Position numbers and translations under genes: made by a program. Source: Streptantibioticus parmotrematis (GTDB lineage: Bacteria > Actinomycetota > Actinomycetes > Streptomycetales > Streptomycetaceae). From it: 64,000 nucleotides of DNA. The notes under the pieces were generated by a model. It was not told where the DNA came from. It did no database searches and saw only the letters and a list, made by a program, of their open reading frames with translations. The stretch spans positions 1 through 64,000 of the forward strand of contig NZ_JAINVZ010000016.1 in the NCBI RefSeq assembly GCF_019890615.1. Reading direction: 5' to 3'. Below are positions 46,522 to 54,139 of this stretch, one piece after another. Numbering within the stretch: the first letter of the stretch is position 1; every line of letters begins with the position of its first letter.

Positions 46522-47454
46522 ATGCTGGAACCACGGGATCTGTACGAGTTCGAGCCGGACGGTGCGGCGGCGGTGGACGCCCTCGACACCGACGGGCTGG
46601 TGCTGCTGTACCACCTGGAGGGGTTCATCGACGCGGGCGACACCGGTGAGCAGCTGGTCGCCGAGCTCCTGGACAACCTCGACAGCCAGGTGGTGGCCCG
46701 CTTCGACGTCGACCGGCTCCTGGACTACCGTGCGCGCAGGCCGCTGATGACCTTCCGCCGCGACCACTGGGCCGAGTACGAGGACCCCGACCTGGCGCTG
46801 CGCCTGGTGCACGACAGCACCGGCACGCCCTTCCTGCTGCTCGCGGGACCCGAGCCGGACAGCCAGTGGGAGCGCTTCGCCGCCGCCGTGCGGGAGCTGG
46901 TCGAGCGTTTCGGGGTGCGCCTGTCCATCAACTTCCACGGCATCCCGATGGGCGTGCCGCACACCCGCCCGGTCGGCCTGACACCGCACGGCAACCGCAC
47001 CGACCTGATGCCCGGCCACCGCAGCTGGTTCGACGAGGCCCAGGTGCCGGGCAGCGCCGAGGCGCTGGTCGAGCTGCGGCTGTCCGACACGGGCCACGAC
47101 GTGCTGGGCGTCGCCGCCCACGTGCCGCACTACCTCGCACGCTCGCCCTACCCGGACGCCTCGCTCGCCGTCCTGGAGGCCATCACCGCCGCCACCGGCC
47201 TCGTGCTGCCCGAACCCGCCCACGCGCTGCGGTCCGAGGCGCACAGCGTCCAGGACGAGATCGAACGCCAGATATCCGAGGGCGACGCAGAGCTGGTCTC
47301 CGTGGTGCGCGGGCTGGAGAGCCAGTACGACGCGATCGCCGGTGCCGCCGGGCGCGAGAGCCTGATCGCCGAGCCCGCCGACCTGCCGTCGGCCGACGAC
47401 CTGGGCGCGGAGTTCGAGCGCTTCCTCGCCGAGCGCGAGGCAGACGGGGAGTAG
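46522..47454 (+). CDS. PAC2-family protein
   Basis: A 310-residue member of the PAC2 (proteasome assembly chaperone 2-like) family, common in actinobacteria that have 20S proteasomes. Family landmarks are the [22 protein letters not shown] start, [31 protein letters not shown], the [14 protein letters not shown] segment and [23 protein letters not shown] role in proteasome assembly in bacteria is not established. ATG 46522 has GAAGGGG upstream, and an exact sigma-R-type promoter precedes it, so it is probably induced by thiol oxidative stress. The longer open frame from 46309 is not homologous. Confidence 0.88.
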   Translation: MLEPRDLYEFEPDGAAAVDALDTDGLVLLYHLEGFIDAGDTGEQLVAELLDNLDSQVVARFDVDRLLDYRARRPLMTFRRDHWAEYEDPDLALRLVHDSTGTPFLLLAGPEPDSQWERFAAAVRELVERFGVRLSINFHGIPMGVPHTRPVGLTPHGNRTDLMPGHRSWFDEAQVPGSAEALVELRLSDTGHDVLGVAAHVPHYLARSPYPDASLAVLEAITAATGLVLPEPAHALRSEAHSVQDEIERQISEGDAELVSVVRGLESQYDAIAGAAGRESLIAEPADLPSADDLGAEFERFLAEREADGE

Positions 47455-47628
47455 CGCAGGCGCGCCGGTCGGCGGGACGGGCACGGGCACTGGTCGGCGG
47501 GACGTCGCGGGCGGGCCCACGCGCCCGTCCGGACAGCGCCCGCCGGACAGCCCTCGCGAGGCACCGCTCGCCGGACGACGCCCGTAGGGCAAGGCAGGCC
47601 GGGGTGCCGTCCGAGCCTGGGCTTCGCC

Positions 47629-47634
47629 TACGCT
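47629..47634 (+). promoter_or_regulatory. -10 element of leaderless coaE promoter
   Basis: TACGCT is followed by GGCGGC and then the coaE ATG. The same twelve bases precede the ogt GTG. No Shine-Dalgarno is present. Confidence 0.55.
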
Positions 47635-47640
47635 GGCGGC

Positions 47641-48321
47641 ATGCTGAAGGTGGGCCTGACCGGCGGGATCGGCGCCGGCAAGAGCGAGGTGTCGCGGCTG
47701 CTCGCGGCGTACGGCGCGGTCGTCGTGGACGCGGACCGGATCGCGCGGGAGGTCGTGGAGCCCGGCACCCCCGGACTGGCCGCCGTGGTCGCCGAGTTCG
47801 GGCCCGAGGTACTGCGCGCCGACGGCACGCTCGACCGGCCCAGGCTCGGCGGCATCGTCTTCGCCGACCCCGGCCGCCTCGCCGCGCTCAACGCCATCGT
47901 CCACCCGCTGGTCGGCCGCCGCTCCGCCGAACTGGAGGCCGCCGCGGGCCCCGACGCCATCGTCGTTCACGACGTGCCCCTGCTCACCGAGAACGGACTC
48001 GCCCCCCTGTACGACCTCGTGGTCGTCGTCGACGCGTCCTCCGGGACCCGGCTGGAGCGGCTGACGCGGCTGCGCGGCATGAGCGAGGAGGAGGCGCGCT
48101 CCCGGATGGCCGCGCAGGCCACCCGCGAACAGCGGCTCGCCGTCGCCGACTTGGTGATCGACAACGACGGTCCGCTGGAGGCGCTGGAACCGCGGGTCAA
48201 GCGGGTCTGGGAGACGCTGCGGGAGCGGGCGTCGGACGGTGGGGAAACGCCGGGACGGGACGACGCGGCCGGCCGTCGGGACGCGCCGGGACGAGACGAC
48301 GCGGCGGGCGCGGGCGGCTGA
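47641..48321 (+). CDS. coaE: Dephospho-CoA kinase
   Basis: CoaE phosphorylates dephospho-CoA, the last step of coenzyme A synthesis. The 226-residue protein has the P-loop [14 protein letters not shown] at 6-19, the [10 protein letters not shown] acceptor-site motif, [13 protein letters not shown], and the LID segment [18 protein letters not shown]. Residues about 200-226 are a low-complexity tail with a repeated GRDDAAG unit, beyond the usual end of the enzyme. ATG 47641 fits a leaderless start. Confidence 0.95.
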   Translation: MLKVGLTGGIGAGKSEVSRLLAAYGAVVVDADRIAREVVEPGTPGLAAVVAEFGPEVLRADGTLDRPRLGGIVFADPGRLAALNAIVHPLVGRRSAELEAAAGPDAIVVHDVPLLTENGLAPLYDLVVVVDASSGTRLERLTRLRGMSEEEARSRMAAQATREQRLAVADLVIDNDGPLEALEPRVKRVWETLRERASDGGETPGRDDAAGRRDAPGRDDAAGAGG

Positions 48322-48362
48322 GGTCCGGCCGCAGGCCCGCCCGCGACCGGGGCCTCGGGAGG

Positions 48363-48384
48363 GCGCCCCGCAGCCCGGGGGCGC
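48363..48384. terminator. Weak hairpin between coaE and lipoprotein gene
   Basis: A 7-bp stem, GCGCCCC at 48363-48369 with its complement at 48378-48384, abuts the convergent gene's stop codon. Confidence 0.4.
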
Positions 48385-49950
48385 TCACCACAGGTCGCGC
48401 TTGGCCCACGTCGGGTCGCCGTCGTACGGGTGGTAGGTGTCCAGGTTGTCCTTCGCCGGGTGCTTCAGCCCCGCCGGGCCCTCGGCGAACGCCCGGAACA
48501 GGTTGCTGGTCACCTGAGTGGTGAACGCGCCCGTGGAGTGCGGCATGTCGTGGCTGCCGTCGCCCTTGAGCCCCTCGACCCAGCGCATGGTCCCGGTGTT
48601 GAAGACCCCGGCGCCGCTCTTGGTGGTGTAGTACGCCGAGTCGGAGAAAGACCGCACGCCCCGGCAGACCAGTTTGGAGTGGGCGATGATCTCGATCGGA
48701 CGCGGCGTCAGGGAGCCGGAGTTGACCCGGTCGTACTCGGTGCCGACCAGGTTGGCGAAGCTGGTGCCGCGCTTGGCGCCGGTGCCCTCGAAGAGCCAGT
48801 GCCCGGGCTCCGCGACGACGTAGGCCGCGTTCGTCGGGTTCGACTCGTACAGCGTCCCGGTCATCGAGTTCTCCGGGTGCGCGCCGGGCGGCTCGCGCCA
48901 GTCGGTGGTGACCGCCGCGTCGTCCTTGCCGTACATCGGGTCGTGCATCCAGTCGGTCTTGTAGCAGACCACCAGCCGCCGGTCACCGGCGCTCGTGCCC
49001 TCCAGGCGGATGCGGCGGAAGCAGGCGTTGGCGCCGAGGAAGGCCAGGTTGGTGCCCGCGTCCCGGGCCGCCGTCACCCGCTGGCGCATCACCGGGGTCC
49101 AGTACTCGTCGTGCCCGAGCGAGACGATCGCGTGCGCCCCGCGCAGCAGGTCCGGCTCGCTGTCGATGTCCATCGACGTCACGTACGCCAGCTTCAGGCC
49201 CAGCTTCTCCGCCAGGGCGATCGCGGGCTGCTCGTAGGTGGTGAACAGCAGCGCCCCGTTGTCGTCGAACGGCCGGTCGCAGGAGACCGCCAGCGAACGG
49301 TTCGCGTAGTCGGACTTGCCGCCCGGCCCCTGGTAGAGGCTGTGGCCGCCCCAGGTGTTGTACGCCTGCCAGGTCGCGGCACCGTTCACCAGCACCAGGC
49401 GGCCGCTCGTGCTCGCCGACCGCACGGTCATCGGAACGTAGCGCTGGGCGCCGGAGTCGGCGGTGAGCCGGATGAGGTAGGCGCCCTCCGGCCAGCCCTT
49501 GGTGGCGACCTCCACGGTGGGCTCCCAGCCCGCCGTCACGGTACGCGTGCCGCCCTTCGGACCGGGGACCTGGCGGGCGGCGCCGGCTATTCGCTCCGAG
49601 GCCCACACCTTTCGGGCCTGCGCCCCGCCGTACCAGCCCATGCGGAACGCCTCGGCGCGAAAGCCCTTGGACGTCGTGGAGACGTGCAGCCGGAACGATT
49701 CGCCGGGCAGCACGCTCACCCGGTCGGCGTACCCCTCGACCGCCCGGTCGTCGCCGTGGCTCCGCAGCCGCCAGTCGCTGTCGCCGGGAAGGTCGTTCTC
49801 CGCCTTGGCGCCCTCGCCGACCGGGTGCGCGGCGGTCCCCCGGGAAGTGCCGTTCTGCCCGTCCGCCGAGCAGCCGGCGGCCAGCGCGCCCGCGCCGACG
49901 CCCGCCGCGGCGCCCAGAAAGTGCCGCCGATTCCATTCAGCCTTGTTCAT
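48385..49950 (-). CDS. Tat-exported lipoprotein, N,N-dimethylformamidase beta-like
   Basis: A 521-residue protein with a twin-arginine signal (NRRHFLGAAAGVG, residues 7-19) ending in a lipobox, LAAGC with Cys27, so it should be folded in the cytoplasm, exported by Tat and lipidated by Lgt. The mature part resembles the large-subunit domain of N,N-dimethylformamidase: GMGWYGG-like RMGWYGG, GAYLIRLTADSGAQRYVPM, TWQAYNTWGGHSLY, DRPFDDNG, VSLGHDEYWTPVMRQ and FLGANACFRRIRLE. The family's real substrate range is poorly known, and no small subunit is adjacent. GGAG lies 6 nt before ATG. Confidence 0.8.
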   Translation of the reverse strand: MNKAEWNRRHFLGAAAGVGAGALAAGCSADGQNGTSRGTAAHPVGEGAKAENDLPGDSDWRLRSHGDDRAVEGYADRVSVLPGESFRLHVSTTSKGFRAEAFRMGWYGGAQARKVWASERIAGAARQVPGPKGGTRTVTAGWEPTVEVATKGWPEGAYLIRLTADSGAQRYVPMTVRSASTSGRLVLVNGAATWQAYNTWGGHSLYQGPGGKSDYANRSLAVSCDRPFDDNGALLFTTYEQPAIALAEKLGLKLAYVTSMDIDSEPDLLRGAHAIVSLGHDEYWTPVMRQRVTAARDAGTNLAFLGANACFRRIRLEGTSAGDRRLVVCYKTDWMHDPMYGKDDAAVTTDWREPPGAHPENSMTGTLYESNPTNAAYVVAEPGHWLFEGTGAKRGTSFANLVGTEYDRVNSGSLTPRPIEIIAHSKLVCRGVRSFSDSAYYTTKSGAGVFNTGTMRWVEGLKGDGSHDMPHSTGAFTTQVTSNLFRAFAEGPAGLKHPAKDNLDTYHPYDGDPTWAKRDLW

Positions 49951-50072
49951 CGCACGCTCCGTGCCCACGGTGTCCCATGTCCTCACAGTGCAATGAGTCG
50001 GGCCGGGCCGCAGAGGTTGCGTCGCCGTCCGGGCGAAAGCGAGAGCTTCACTCTCCGTGTGCGCACTTGTCC

Positions 50073-50099
50073 GGGAATGCCACGCAGTGGTACGCCGTT
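50073..50099 (+). promoter_or_regulatory. Sigma-R-type promoter of TPR gene
   Basis: GGGAAT at 50073-50078, exactly 18 nt, then GTT at 50097-50099 (followed by G): an exact match to the sigma-R consensus. Transcription would start near 50106, just before the GGGAGG that serves GTG 50125. Confidence 0.75.
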
Positions 50100-50124
50100 G
50101 CCTACTCCTGGAAGGGAGGCCCCT

Positions 50125-50502
50125 GTGCCCGACCGCACTCCGGAGACGAACGTCATCGACTACCGCGCGGCCGAACAACTCCTGGCCGCCCGCGACCCGC
50201 GCGGCGCCGTCAAGCTGCTCGACCCCGTCATCACCGCCCACCCCGAGAACACGGCGGCGCGCCTGCTGCGCGCCCGCGCCTTCTTCATGGCGGCCCAACT
50301 GCGTGCCGCGGAACTGGAGTTCCAGGTCGTCCTGGAACGCGAACCGGCCAACGCCTTCGCCCACTTCGCCCTCGCCCGCACCCTGGAACGCGCCCTGCGC
50401 CCCACCGAGGCCCAACGCCACTTCCGCCTGGCCGCAGCCCTGGACGCCAACCCGGAATACCTGCGGGCGGCACGCTTCGAGGACGGCGCGGGCTCGTCCT
50501 GA
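50125..50502 (+). CDS. TPR-repeat protein
   Basis: A small 125-residue protein made almost entirely of tetratricopeptide-like helical pairs (ATARLLRARAFFMAAQLRAAELEFQ-type units, then FAHFALARTLERALRPTEAQRHF), which mediate protein binding. The partner is unknown. GTG 50125 has GGGAGG 5 nt upstream. An exact sigma-R-type promoter just upstream suggests a role in the thiol-oxidative stress response, perhaps as an adaptor. It is convergent with ogt, 20 nt apart. Confidence 0.8.
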   Translation: MPDRTPETNVIDYRAAEQLLAARDPRGAVKLLDPVITAHPENTAARLLRARAFFMAAQLRAAELEFQVVLEREPANAFAHFALARTLERALRPTEAQRHFRLAAALDANPEYLRAARFEDGAGSS

Positions 50503-50522
50503 GGCGGCTCGGTACAGACGGC

Positions 50523-51095
50523 TCAGAACAACGGTTCCGGCAAAACGCCCTCCAGGGCGAGGAGGGTGCGTTTGGTCTCCAGGCCGCCGCCGAAGCCGCC
50601 TATGCCGCCGCCGCTCTCCACGACGCGGTGGCAGGCGACGACCACGGGCAGCGGGTTCGAGCCCATCGCGACGCCGACCGCGCGGGCCGCGCCGGGCTCG
50701 CCCACCCGGTCGGCCAGCGTCTGGTAGCCGACGACCTCGCCGTACGGGACGCCCGCGGCCAGCTCCAGCAGCACGCGGTGGTTGAAGCCGCCGCTGAGGG
50801 ACCAGTCAAGCGGCAGGGTGAAGCGCTTCAGCCGACCGGCGAAGTACGCGTCGATCTGGCGCGCTGCCTCCGCCAGGTGCGGCGCGCTCTCCAGGGGCGC
50901 GGCGCCGTCCCCCACGCGTATCGCCTCGCCGCTGAAACGCCCGGCCAGCCGCCGCACGGCCGCGGGGACGACGAGCCGGTCGGCGTGGAAGGCCACGTTG
51001 ACCAGCCCCTGCCGCGTGGCCGCCAGCAGCAGGGGTCCGATCGGGGTGTCCCGCACCGTCCACCAGGCGGCCGGGGCAGGCTTCGATTCCGTCAC
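50523..51095 (-). CDS. ogt: Methylated-DNA--[protein]-cysteine S-methyltransferase
   Basis: A 190-residue O6-alkylguanine-DNA alkyltransferase that repairs DNA by moving the alkyl group to its own cysteine. The C-terminal domain (about 103-186) has FNHRVLLELAAGVPYGEVVGYQTLA, the MGSNPLP helix and the acceptor Cys155 in VVACHRVV; the usual motif is PCHRV, so Pro is replaced by Ala. FGGGLETKRTLLALEG completes the signature. The GTG start has no Shine-Dalgarno and begins 6 nt after a TACGCT -10, so the mRNA should be leaderless. It is divergent from uvrB, with a damage-type promoter. Confidence 0.92.
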   Translation of the reverse strand: MTESKPAPAAWWTVRDTPIGPLLLAATRQGLVNVAFHADRLVVPAAVRRLAGRFSGEAIRVGDGAAPLESAPHLAEAARQIDAYFAGRLKRFTLPLDWSLSGGFNHRVLLELAAGVPYGEVVGYQTLADRVGEPGAARAVGVAMGSNPLPVVVACHRVVESGGGIGGFGGGLETKRTLLALEGVLPEPLF

Positions 51096-51101
51096 GCCGC
51101 C

Positions 51102-51124
51102 AGCGTAGGACCCGGCACTGACAA
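51102..51124 (-). promoter_or_regulatory. RecA-NDp/PafBC-type promoter of ogt
   Basis: On the minus strand: TTGTCAGTG, 8 nt, TACGCT, then GGCGGC and the ogt GTG. This is an exact match to the LexA-independent damage promoter tTGTCRgtg-N8-TAnnnT described in mycobacteria and controlled by PafBC. Confidence 0.8.
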
Positions 51125-51253
51125 CGGGCGCCGGTTTCGGGAGCGGGGCGGTCCCCGGTCCGGGCCGGGGACCCGAGTCACTCGACGAGATTTTCCGCTT
51201 CCGCGCAGGTCAGCGGCGTATCGGAGGTGAAGGTTCGGTCCGGCGGCGGCCGG

Positions 51254-51276
51254 TTGTCAGTGGCTGGTCGTACGGT
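51254..51276 (+). promoter_or_regulatory. RecA-NDp/PafBC-type promoter of uvrB
   Basis: TTGTCAGTG (51254-51262), 8 nt, TACGGT (51271-51276), then 6 nt and the uvrB ATG. It is an exact consensus match, and the spacing predicts a leaderless transcript. No Shine-Dalgarno is present. Confidence 0.8.
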
Positions 51277-51282
51277 GTTTTC

Positions 51283-53379
51283 ATGCGGCCCGTATCTGAT
51301 ATCGAACGCAAGGTGGCGCCCTTCGAGGTCGTCAGCCCCTACCAGCCCAGCGGTGACCAGCCGGCGGCCATCGCCGAGCTGGAGCGGCGCGTGCGAGCGG
51401 GCGAGAAGGACGTCGTGCTGCTCGGCGCCACCGGTACGGGCAAGTCGGCCACCACCGCGTGGATGGTGGAGAAGCTCCAGCGGCCGACCCTGGTCATCGC
51501 GCCCAACAAGACCCTCGCGGCCCAGCTCGCCAACGAGTTCCGCGAGCTGCTGCCCAACAACGCCGTCGAGTACTTCGTCTCGTACTACGACTACTACCAG
51601 CCCGAGGCGTACGTCCCCCAGACGGACACCTACATCGAGAAGGACTCCTCGATCAACGAGGAGGTCGAGCGGCTGCGCCACTCCGCCACCAACTCCCTGC
51701 TCACCCGGCGTGACGTGATCGTCGTCGCGTCCGTGTCGTGCATCTACGGCCTGGGCACGCCGCAGGAGTACGTGGACCGCATGGTCCGACTGCGGGTCGG
51801 CGAGGAGATCGACCGCGACCAGCTGCTGCGCCGCTTCGTGGACATCCAGTACACGCGCAACGACATGGCGTTCACCCGGGGCACCTTCCGGGTGCGCGGC
51901 GACACCATCGAGATCTTCCCGGTCTACGAGGAGCTGGCCGTCCGCATCGAGATGTTCGGCGACGAGATCGAGGCCCTGTCCACCCTCCACCCGCTCACCG
52001 GCGAGGTCGTCACCGACGACCAGGAGCTGTACGTCTTTCCCGCCACCCACTACGTCGCCGGTCCCGAGCGCATGGAACGTGCCATCACCGGCATCGAACA
52101 GGAGCTGGAGACCACCCTCGCCACCCAGGAGAAGCAGGCCAAGCTGCTGGAGGCCCAGCGGCTGCGCATGCGCACCACGTACGACATCGAGATGATGCGC
52201 CAGATCGGCACCTGCTCCGGCATCGAGAACTACTCCCGGCACATCGACGGCCGCGACCCGGGCTCCGCGCCCAACACCCTCCTCGACTACTTCCCGGAGG
52301 ACTTCCTCCTGGTCATCGACGAGTCGCACCAGACGGTGCCGCAGATCGGCGCGATGTACGAGGGCGACGCCTCCCGCAAGCGCACCCTGATCGAGCACGG
52401 CTTCCGCCTCCCGTCCGCGCTGGACAACCGCCCGCTGAAGTGGGAGGAGTTCCTGGAGCGCGTCGACCAGACCGTCTACCTGTCGGCCACCCCCGGTCCG
52501 TACGAGCTGTCCCGCTCCGACGGCGTCGTGGAGCAGGTGATCCGCCCCACCGGGCTGGTCGACCCGCAGGTGATCGTCAAGCCGACCGAGGGCCAGATCG
52601 ACGACCTGGTGCACGAGATCAGGCTCCGCGCCGAGCGCAACGAACGCGTCCTGGTCACCACCCTCACCAAGAAGATGGCCGAGGACCTCACCGACTACAT
52701 GCTGGAACTCGGCATCCAGGTGCGCTATCTGCACAGCGACATCGACACCCTGCGCCGGGTCGAGCTGCTGCGCGAGCTGCGCGCGGGCGAGTTCGACGTG
52801 CTCGTCGGCATCAACCTGCTGCGTGAGGGCCTCGACCTGCCCGAGGTCTCGCTGGTCGCGATCCTCGACGCCGACAAGGAGGGCTTCCTGCGCTCCGGCA
52901 CCTCGCTGATCCAGACCATCGGCCGCGCCGCGCGGAACGTCTCCGGCGAGGTGCACATGTACGCCGACAAGGTCACGCCGGGCATGGCGCGCGCCATCGA
53001 CGAGACCAACCGGCGCCGCGAGAAGCAGATCGCGTACAACACCGAGAACGGCATCGACCCGCAGCCGCTGCGCAAGAAGATCGCCGGCATCCTCGACTCC
53101 TTCGCCCGGGAGGACGCCGACACCGAGGAGCTGCTCGGTTCCGGACGGCAGCGTTCGCGCGGCAAGGCACCGGTGCCGGGGCTGTCGGCGAAGGCCGGGG
53201 AGAAGCGGGCCGCGAAGAGTCTGCCCGCCGCGGAACTCACGGAGCTGATCGAGGAGTTGACAGAGCAGATGCACACCGCCGCAGCCGAGTTGCAGTTCGA
53301 GGTGGCGGCCCGCATCCGCGACGAACTGGGTGAACTGAAGAAGGAGTTGCGGCAGATGAGGGAGGCGGGGGTCGCCTGA
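51283..53379 (+). CDS. uvrB: Excinuclease ABC subunit B
   Basis: UvrB is the damage-verifying helicase-like subunit of nucleotide excision repair. The 698-residue protein has Walker A GATGTGKS at about 48-55, the beta-hairpin [14 protein letters not shown] box [11 protein letters not shown], the domain-3 motifs ([41 protein letters not shown]), and the C-terminal UVR domain ([25 protein letters not shown]) that contacts UvrC. The ATG lies 6 nt after a damage-type -10 element. UvrA is encoded about 9 kb downstream. Confidence 0.98.
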   Translation: MRPVSDIERKVAPFEVVSPYQPSGDQPAAIAELERRVRAGEKDVVLLGATGTGKSATTAWMVEKLQRPTLVIAPNKTLAAQLANEFRELLPNNAVEYFVSYYDYYQPEAYVPQTDTYIEKDSSINEEVERLRHSATNSLLTRRDVIVVASVSCIYGLGTPQEYVDRMVRLRVGEEIDRDQLLRRFVDIQYTRNDMAFTRGTFRVRGDTIEIFPVYEELAVRIEMFGDEIEALSTLHPLTGEVVTDDQELYVFPATHYVAGPERMERAITGIEQELETTLATQEKQAKLLEAQRLRMRTTYDIEMMRQIGTCSGIENYSRHIDGRDPGSAPNTLLDYFPEDFLLVIDESHQTVPQIGAMYEGDASRKRTLIEHGFRLPSALDNRPLKWEEFLERVDQTVYLSATPGPYELSRSDGVVEQVIRPTGLVDPQVIVKPTEGQIDDLVHEIRLRAERNERVLVTTLTKKMAEDLTDYMLELGIQVRYLHSDIDTLRRVELLRELRAGEFDVLVGINLLREGLDLPEVSLVAILDADKEGFLRSGTSLIQTIGRAARNVSGEVHMYADKVTPGMARAIDETNRRREKQIAYNTENGIDPQPLRKKIAGILDSFAREDADTEELLGSGRQRSRGKAPVPGLSAKAGEKRAAKSLPAAELTELIEELTEQMHTAAAELQFEVAARIRDELGELKKELRQMREAGVA

Positions 53380-53524
53380 CGGGCGCGTTCCGGACGCCGT
53401 ACGGGACGTCCCGCCGCCGGTAATCGTCGCAGGAATGCCACAAACGGCGCCCGGGGGAGGGCGCCGCGCGCTCGCCTGCGTAGGGTTTGCGACGAGCGGC
53501 GCGACGAACAGAGGGGACAGGCGC

Positions 53525-54103
53525 GTGACGGTGAACTTGGCCAAGGGACAGCAGGTCAGCCTGACGAAGTCCGGTGGCGGCACGCTGAGCGCGGTGCGGA
53601 TGGGCCTGGGCTGGCAGGCGGCGCCCCGTCGCGGTCTGTTCGGCAGCCGCACCCGGGAGATCGACCTCGACGCCTCCGCCGTGCTCTTCGCGGACGGGCA
53701 GCCGGTCGACGTCGTCTACTTCCGCCACCTGATCAGCGACGACGGCTCGGTGCGGCACACCGGCGACAACCTCGTGGGCGGCGCGGGACAGGGCGGCGAC
53801 GACGAGTCGATCCTCGTCGACCTGGAGCGGGTGCCGGTCCACGTCGACCAGATCGTCTTCACCGTCAACTCCTTCACCGGCCAGACCTTCGCCGAGGTGC
53901 GCAACGCGTTCTGCCGCCTGGTGGACGAGACATGCGGCCAGGAGCTGGCGCGTTACACGCTCGACGGCGGCGGCCCGTACACCGCGCAGATCATGGCGAA
54001 GGTGCACCGCGGCGCCAGCGGCTGGTCCATGACCGCGATCGGCACTCCGGCGAACGGCCGTACGTTCCAGGACCTGATGCCGTCGATCGTGCCGCACCTG
54101 TAG
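53525..54103 (+). CDS. TerD-family protein
   Basis: A 192-residue TerD/CABP protein: NLAKGQQVSL start, RMGLGW, EIDLDASAVLF and the Asp-rich VRHTGDNLVGGAGQGGDDESILVDL loop, which in characterised members forms calcium sites. The family is linked to tellurite, phage and envelope stress resistance, and in Streptomyces to calcium-dependent development. GTG 53525 has GAGGGG 8 nt upstream. The next gene starts with a related domain, and TerC follows, so these three form a Ter-type stress group. Confidence 0.9.
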   Translation: MTVNLAKGQQVSLTKSGGGTLSAVRMGLGWQAAPRRGLFGSRTREIDLDASAVLFADGQPVDVVYFRHLISDDGSVRHTGDNLVGGAGQGGDDESILVDLERVPVHVDQIVFTVNSFTGQTFAEVRNAFCRLVDETCGQELARYTLDGGGPYTAQIMAKVHRGASGWSMTAIGTPANGRTFQDLMPSIVPHL

Positions 54104-54139
54104 CGGTACGGCGGCCGGCCTAGGGGAGGGGCTGAGGGG

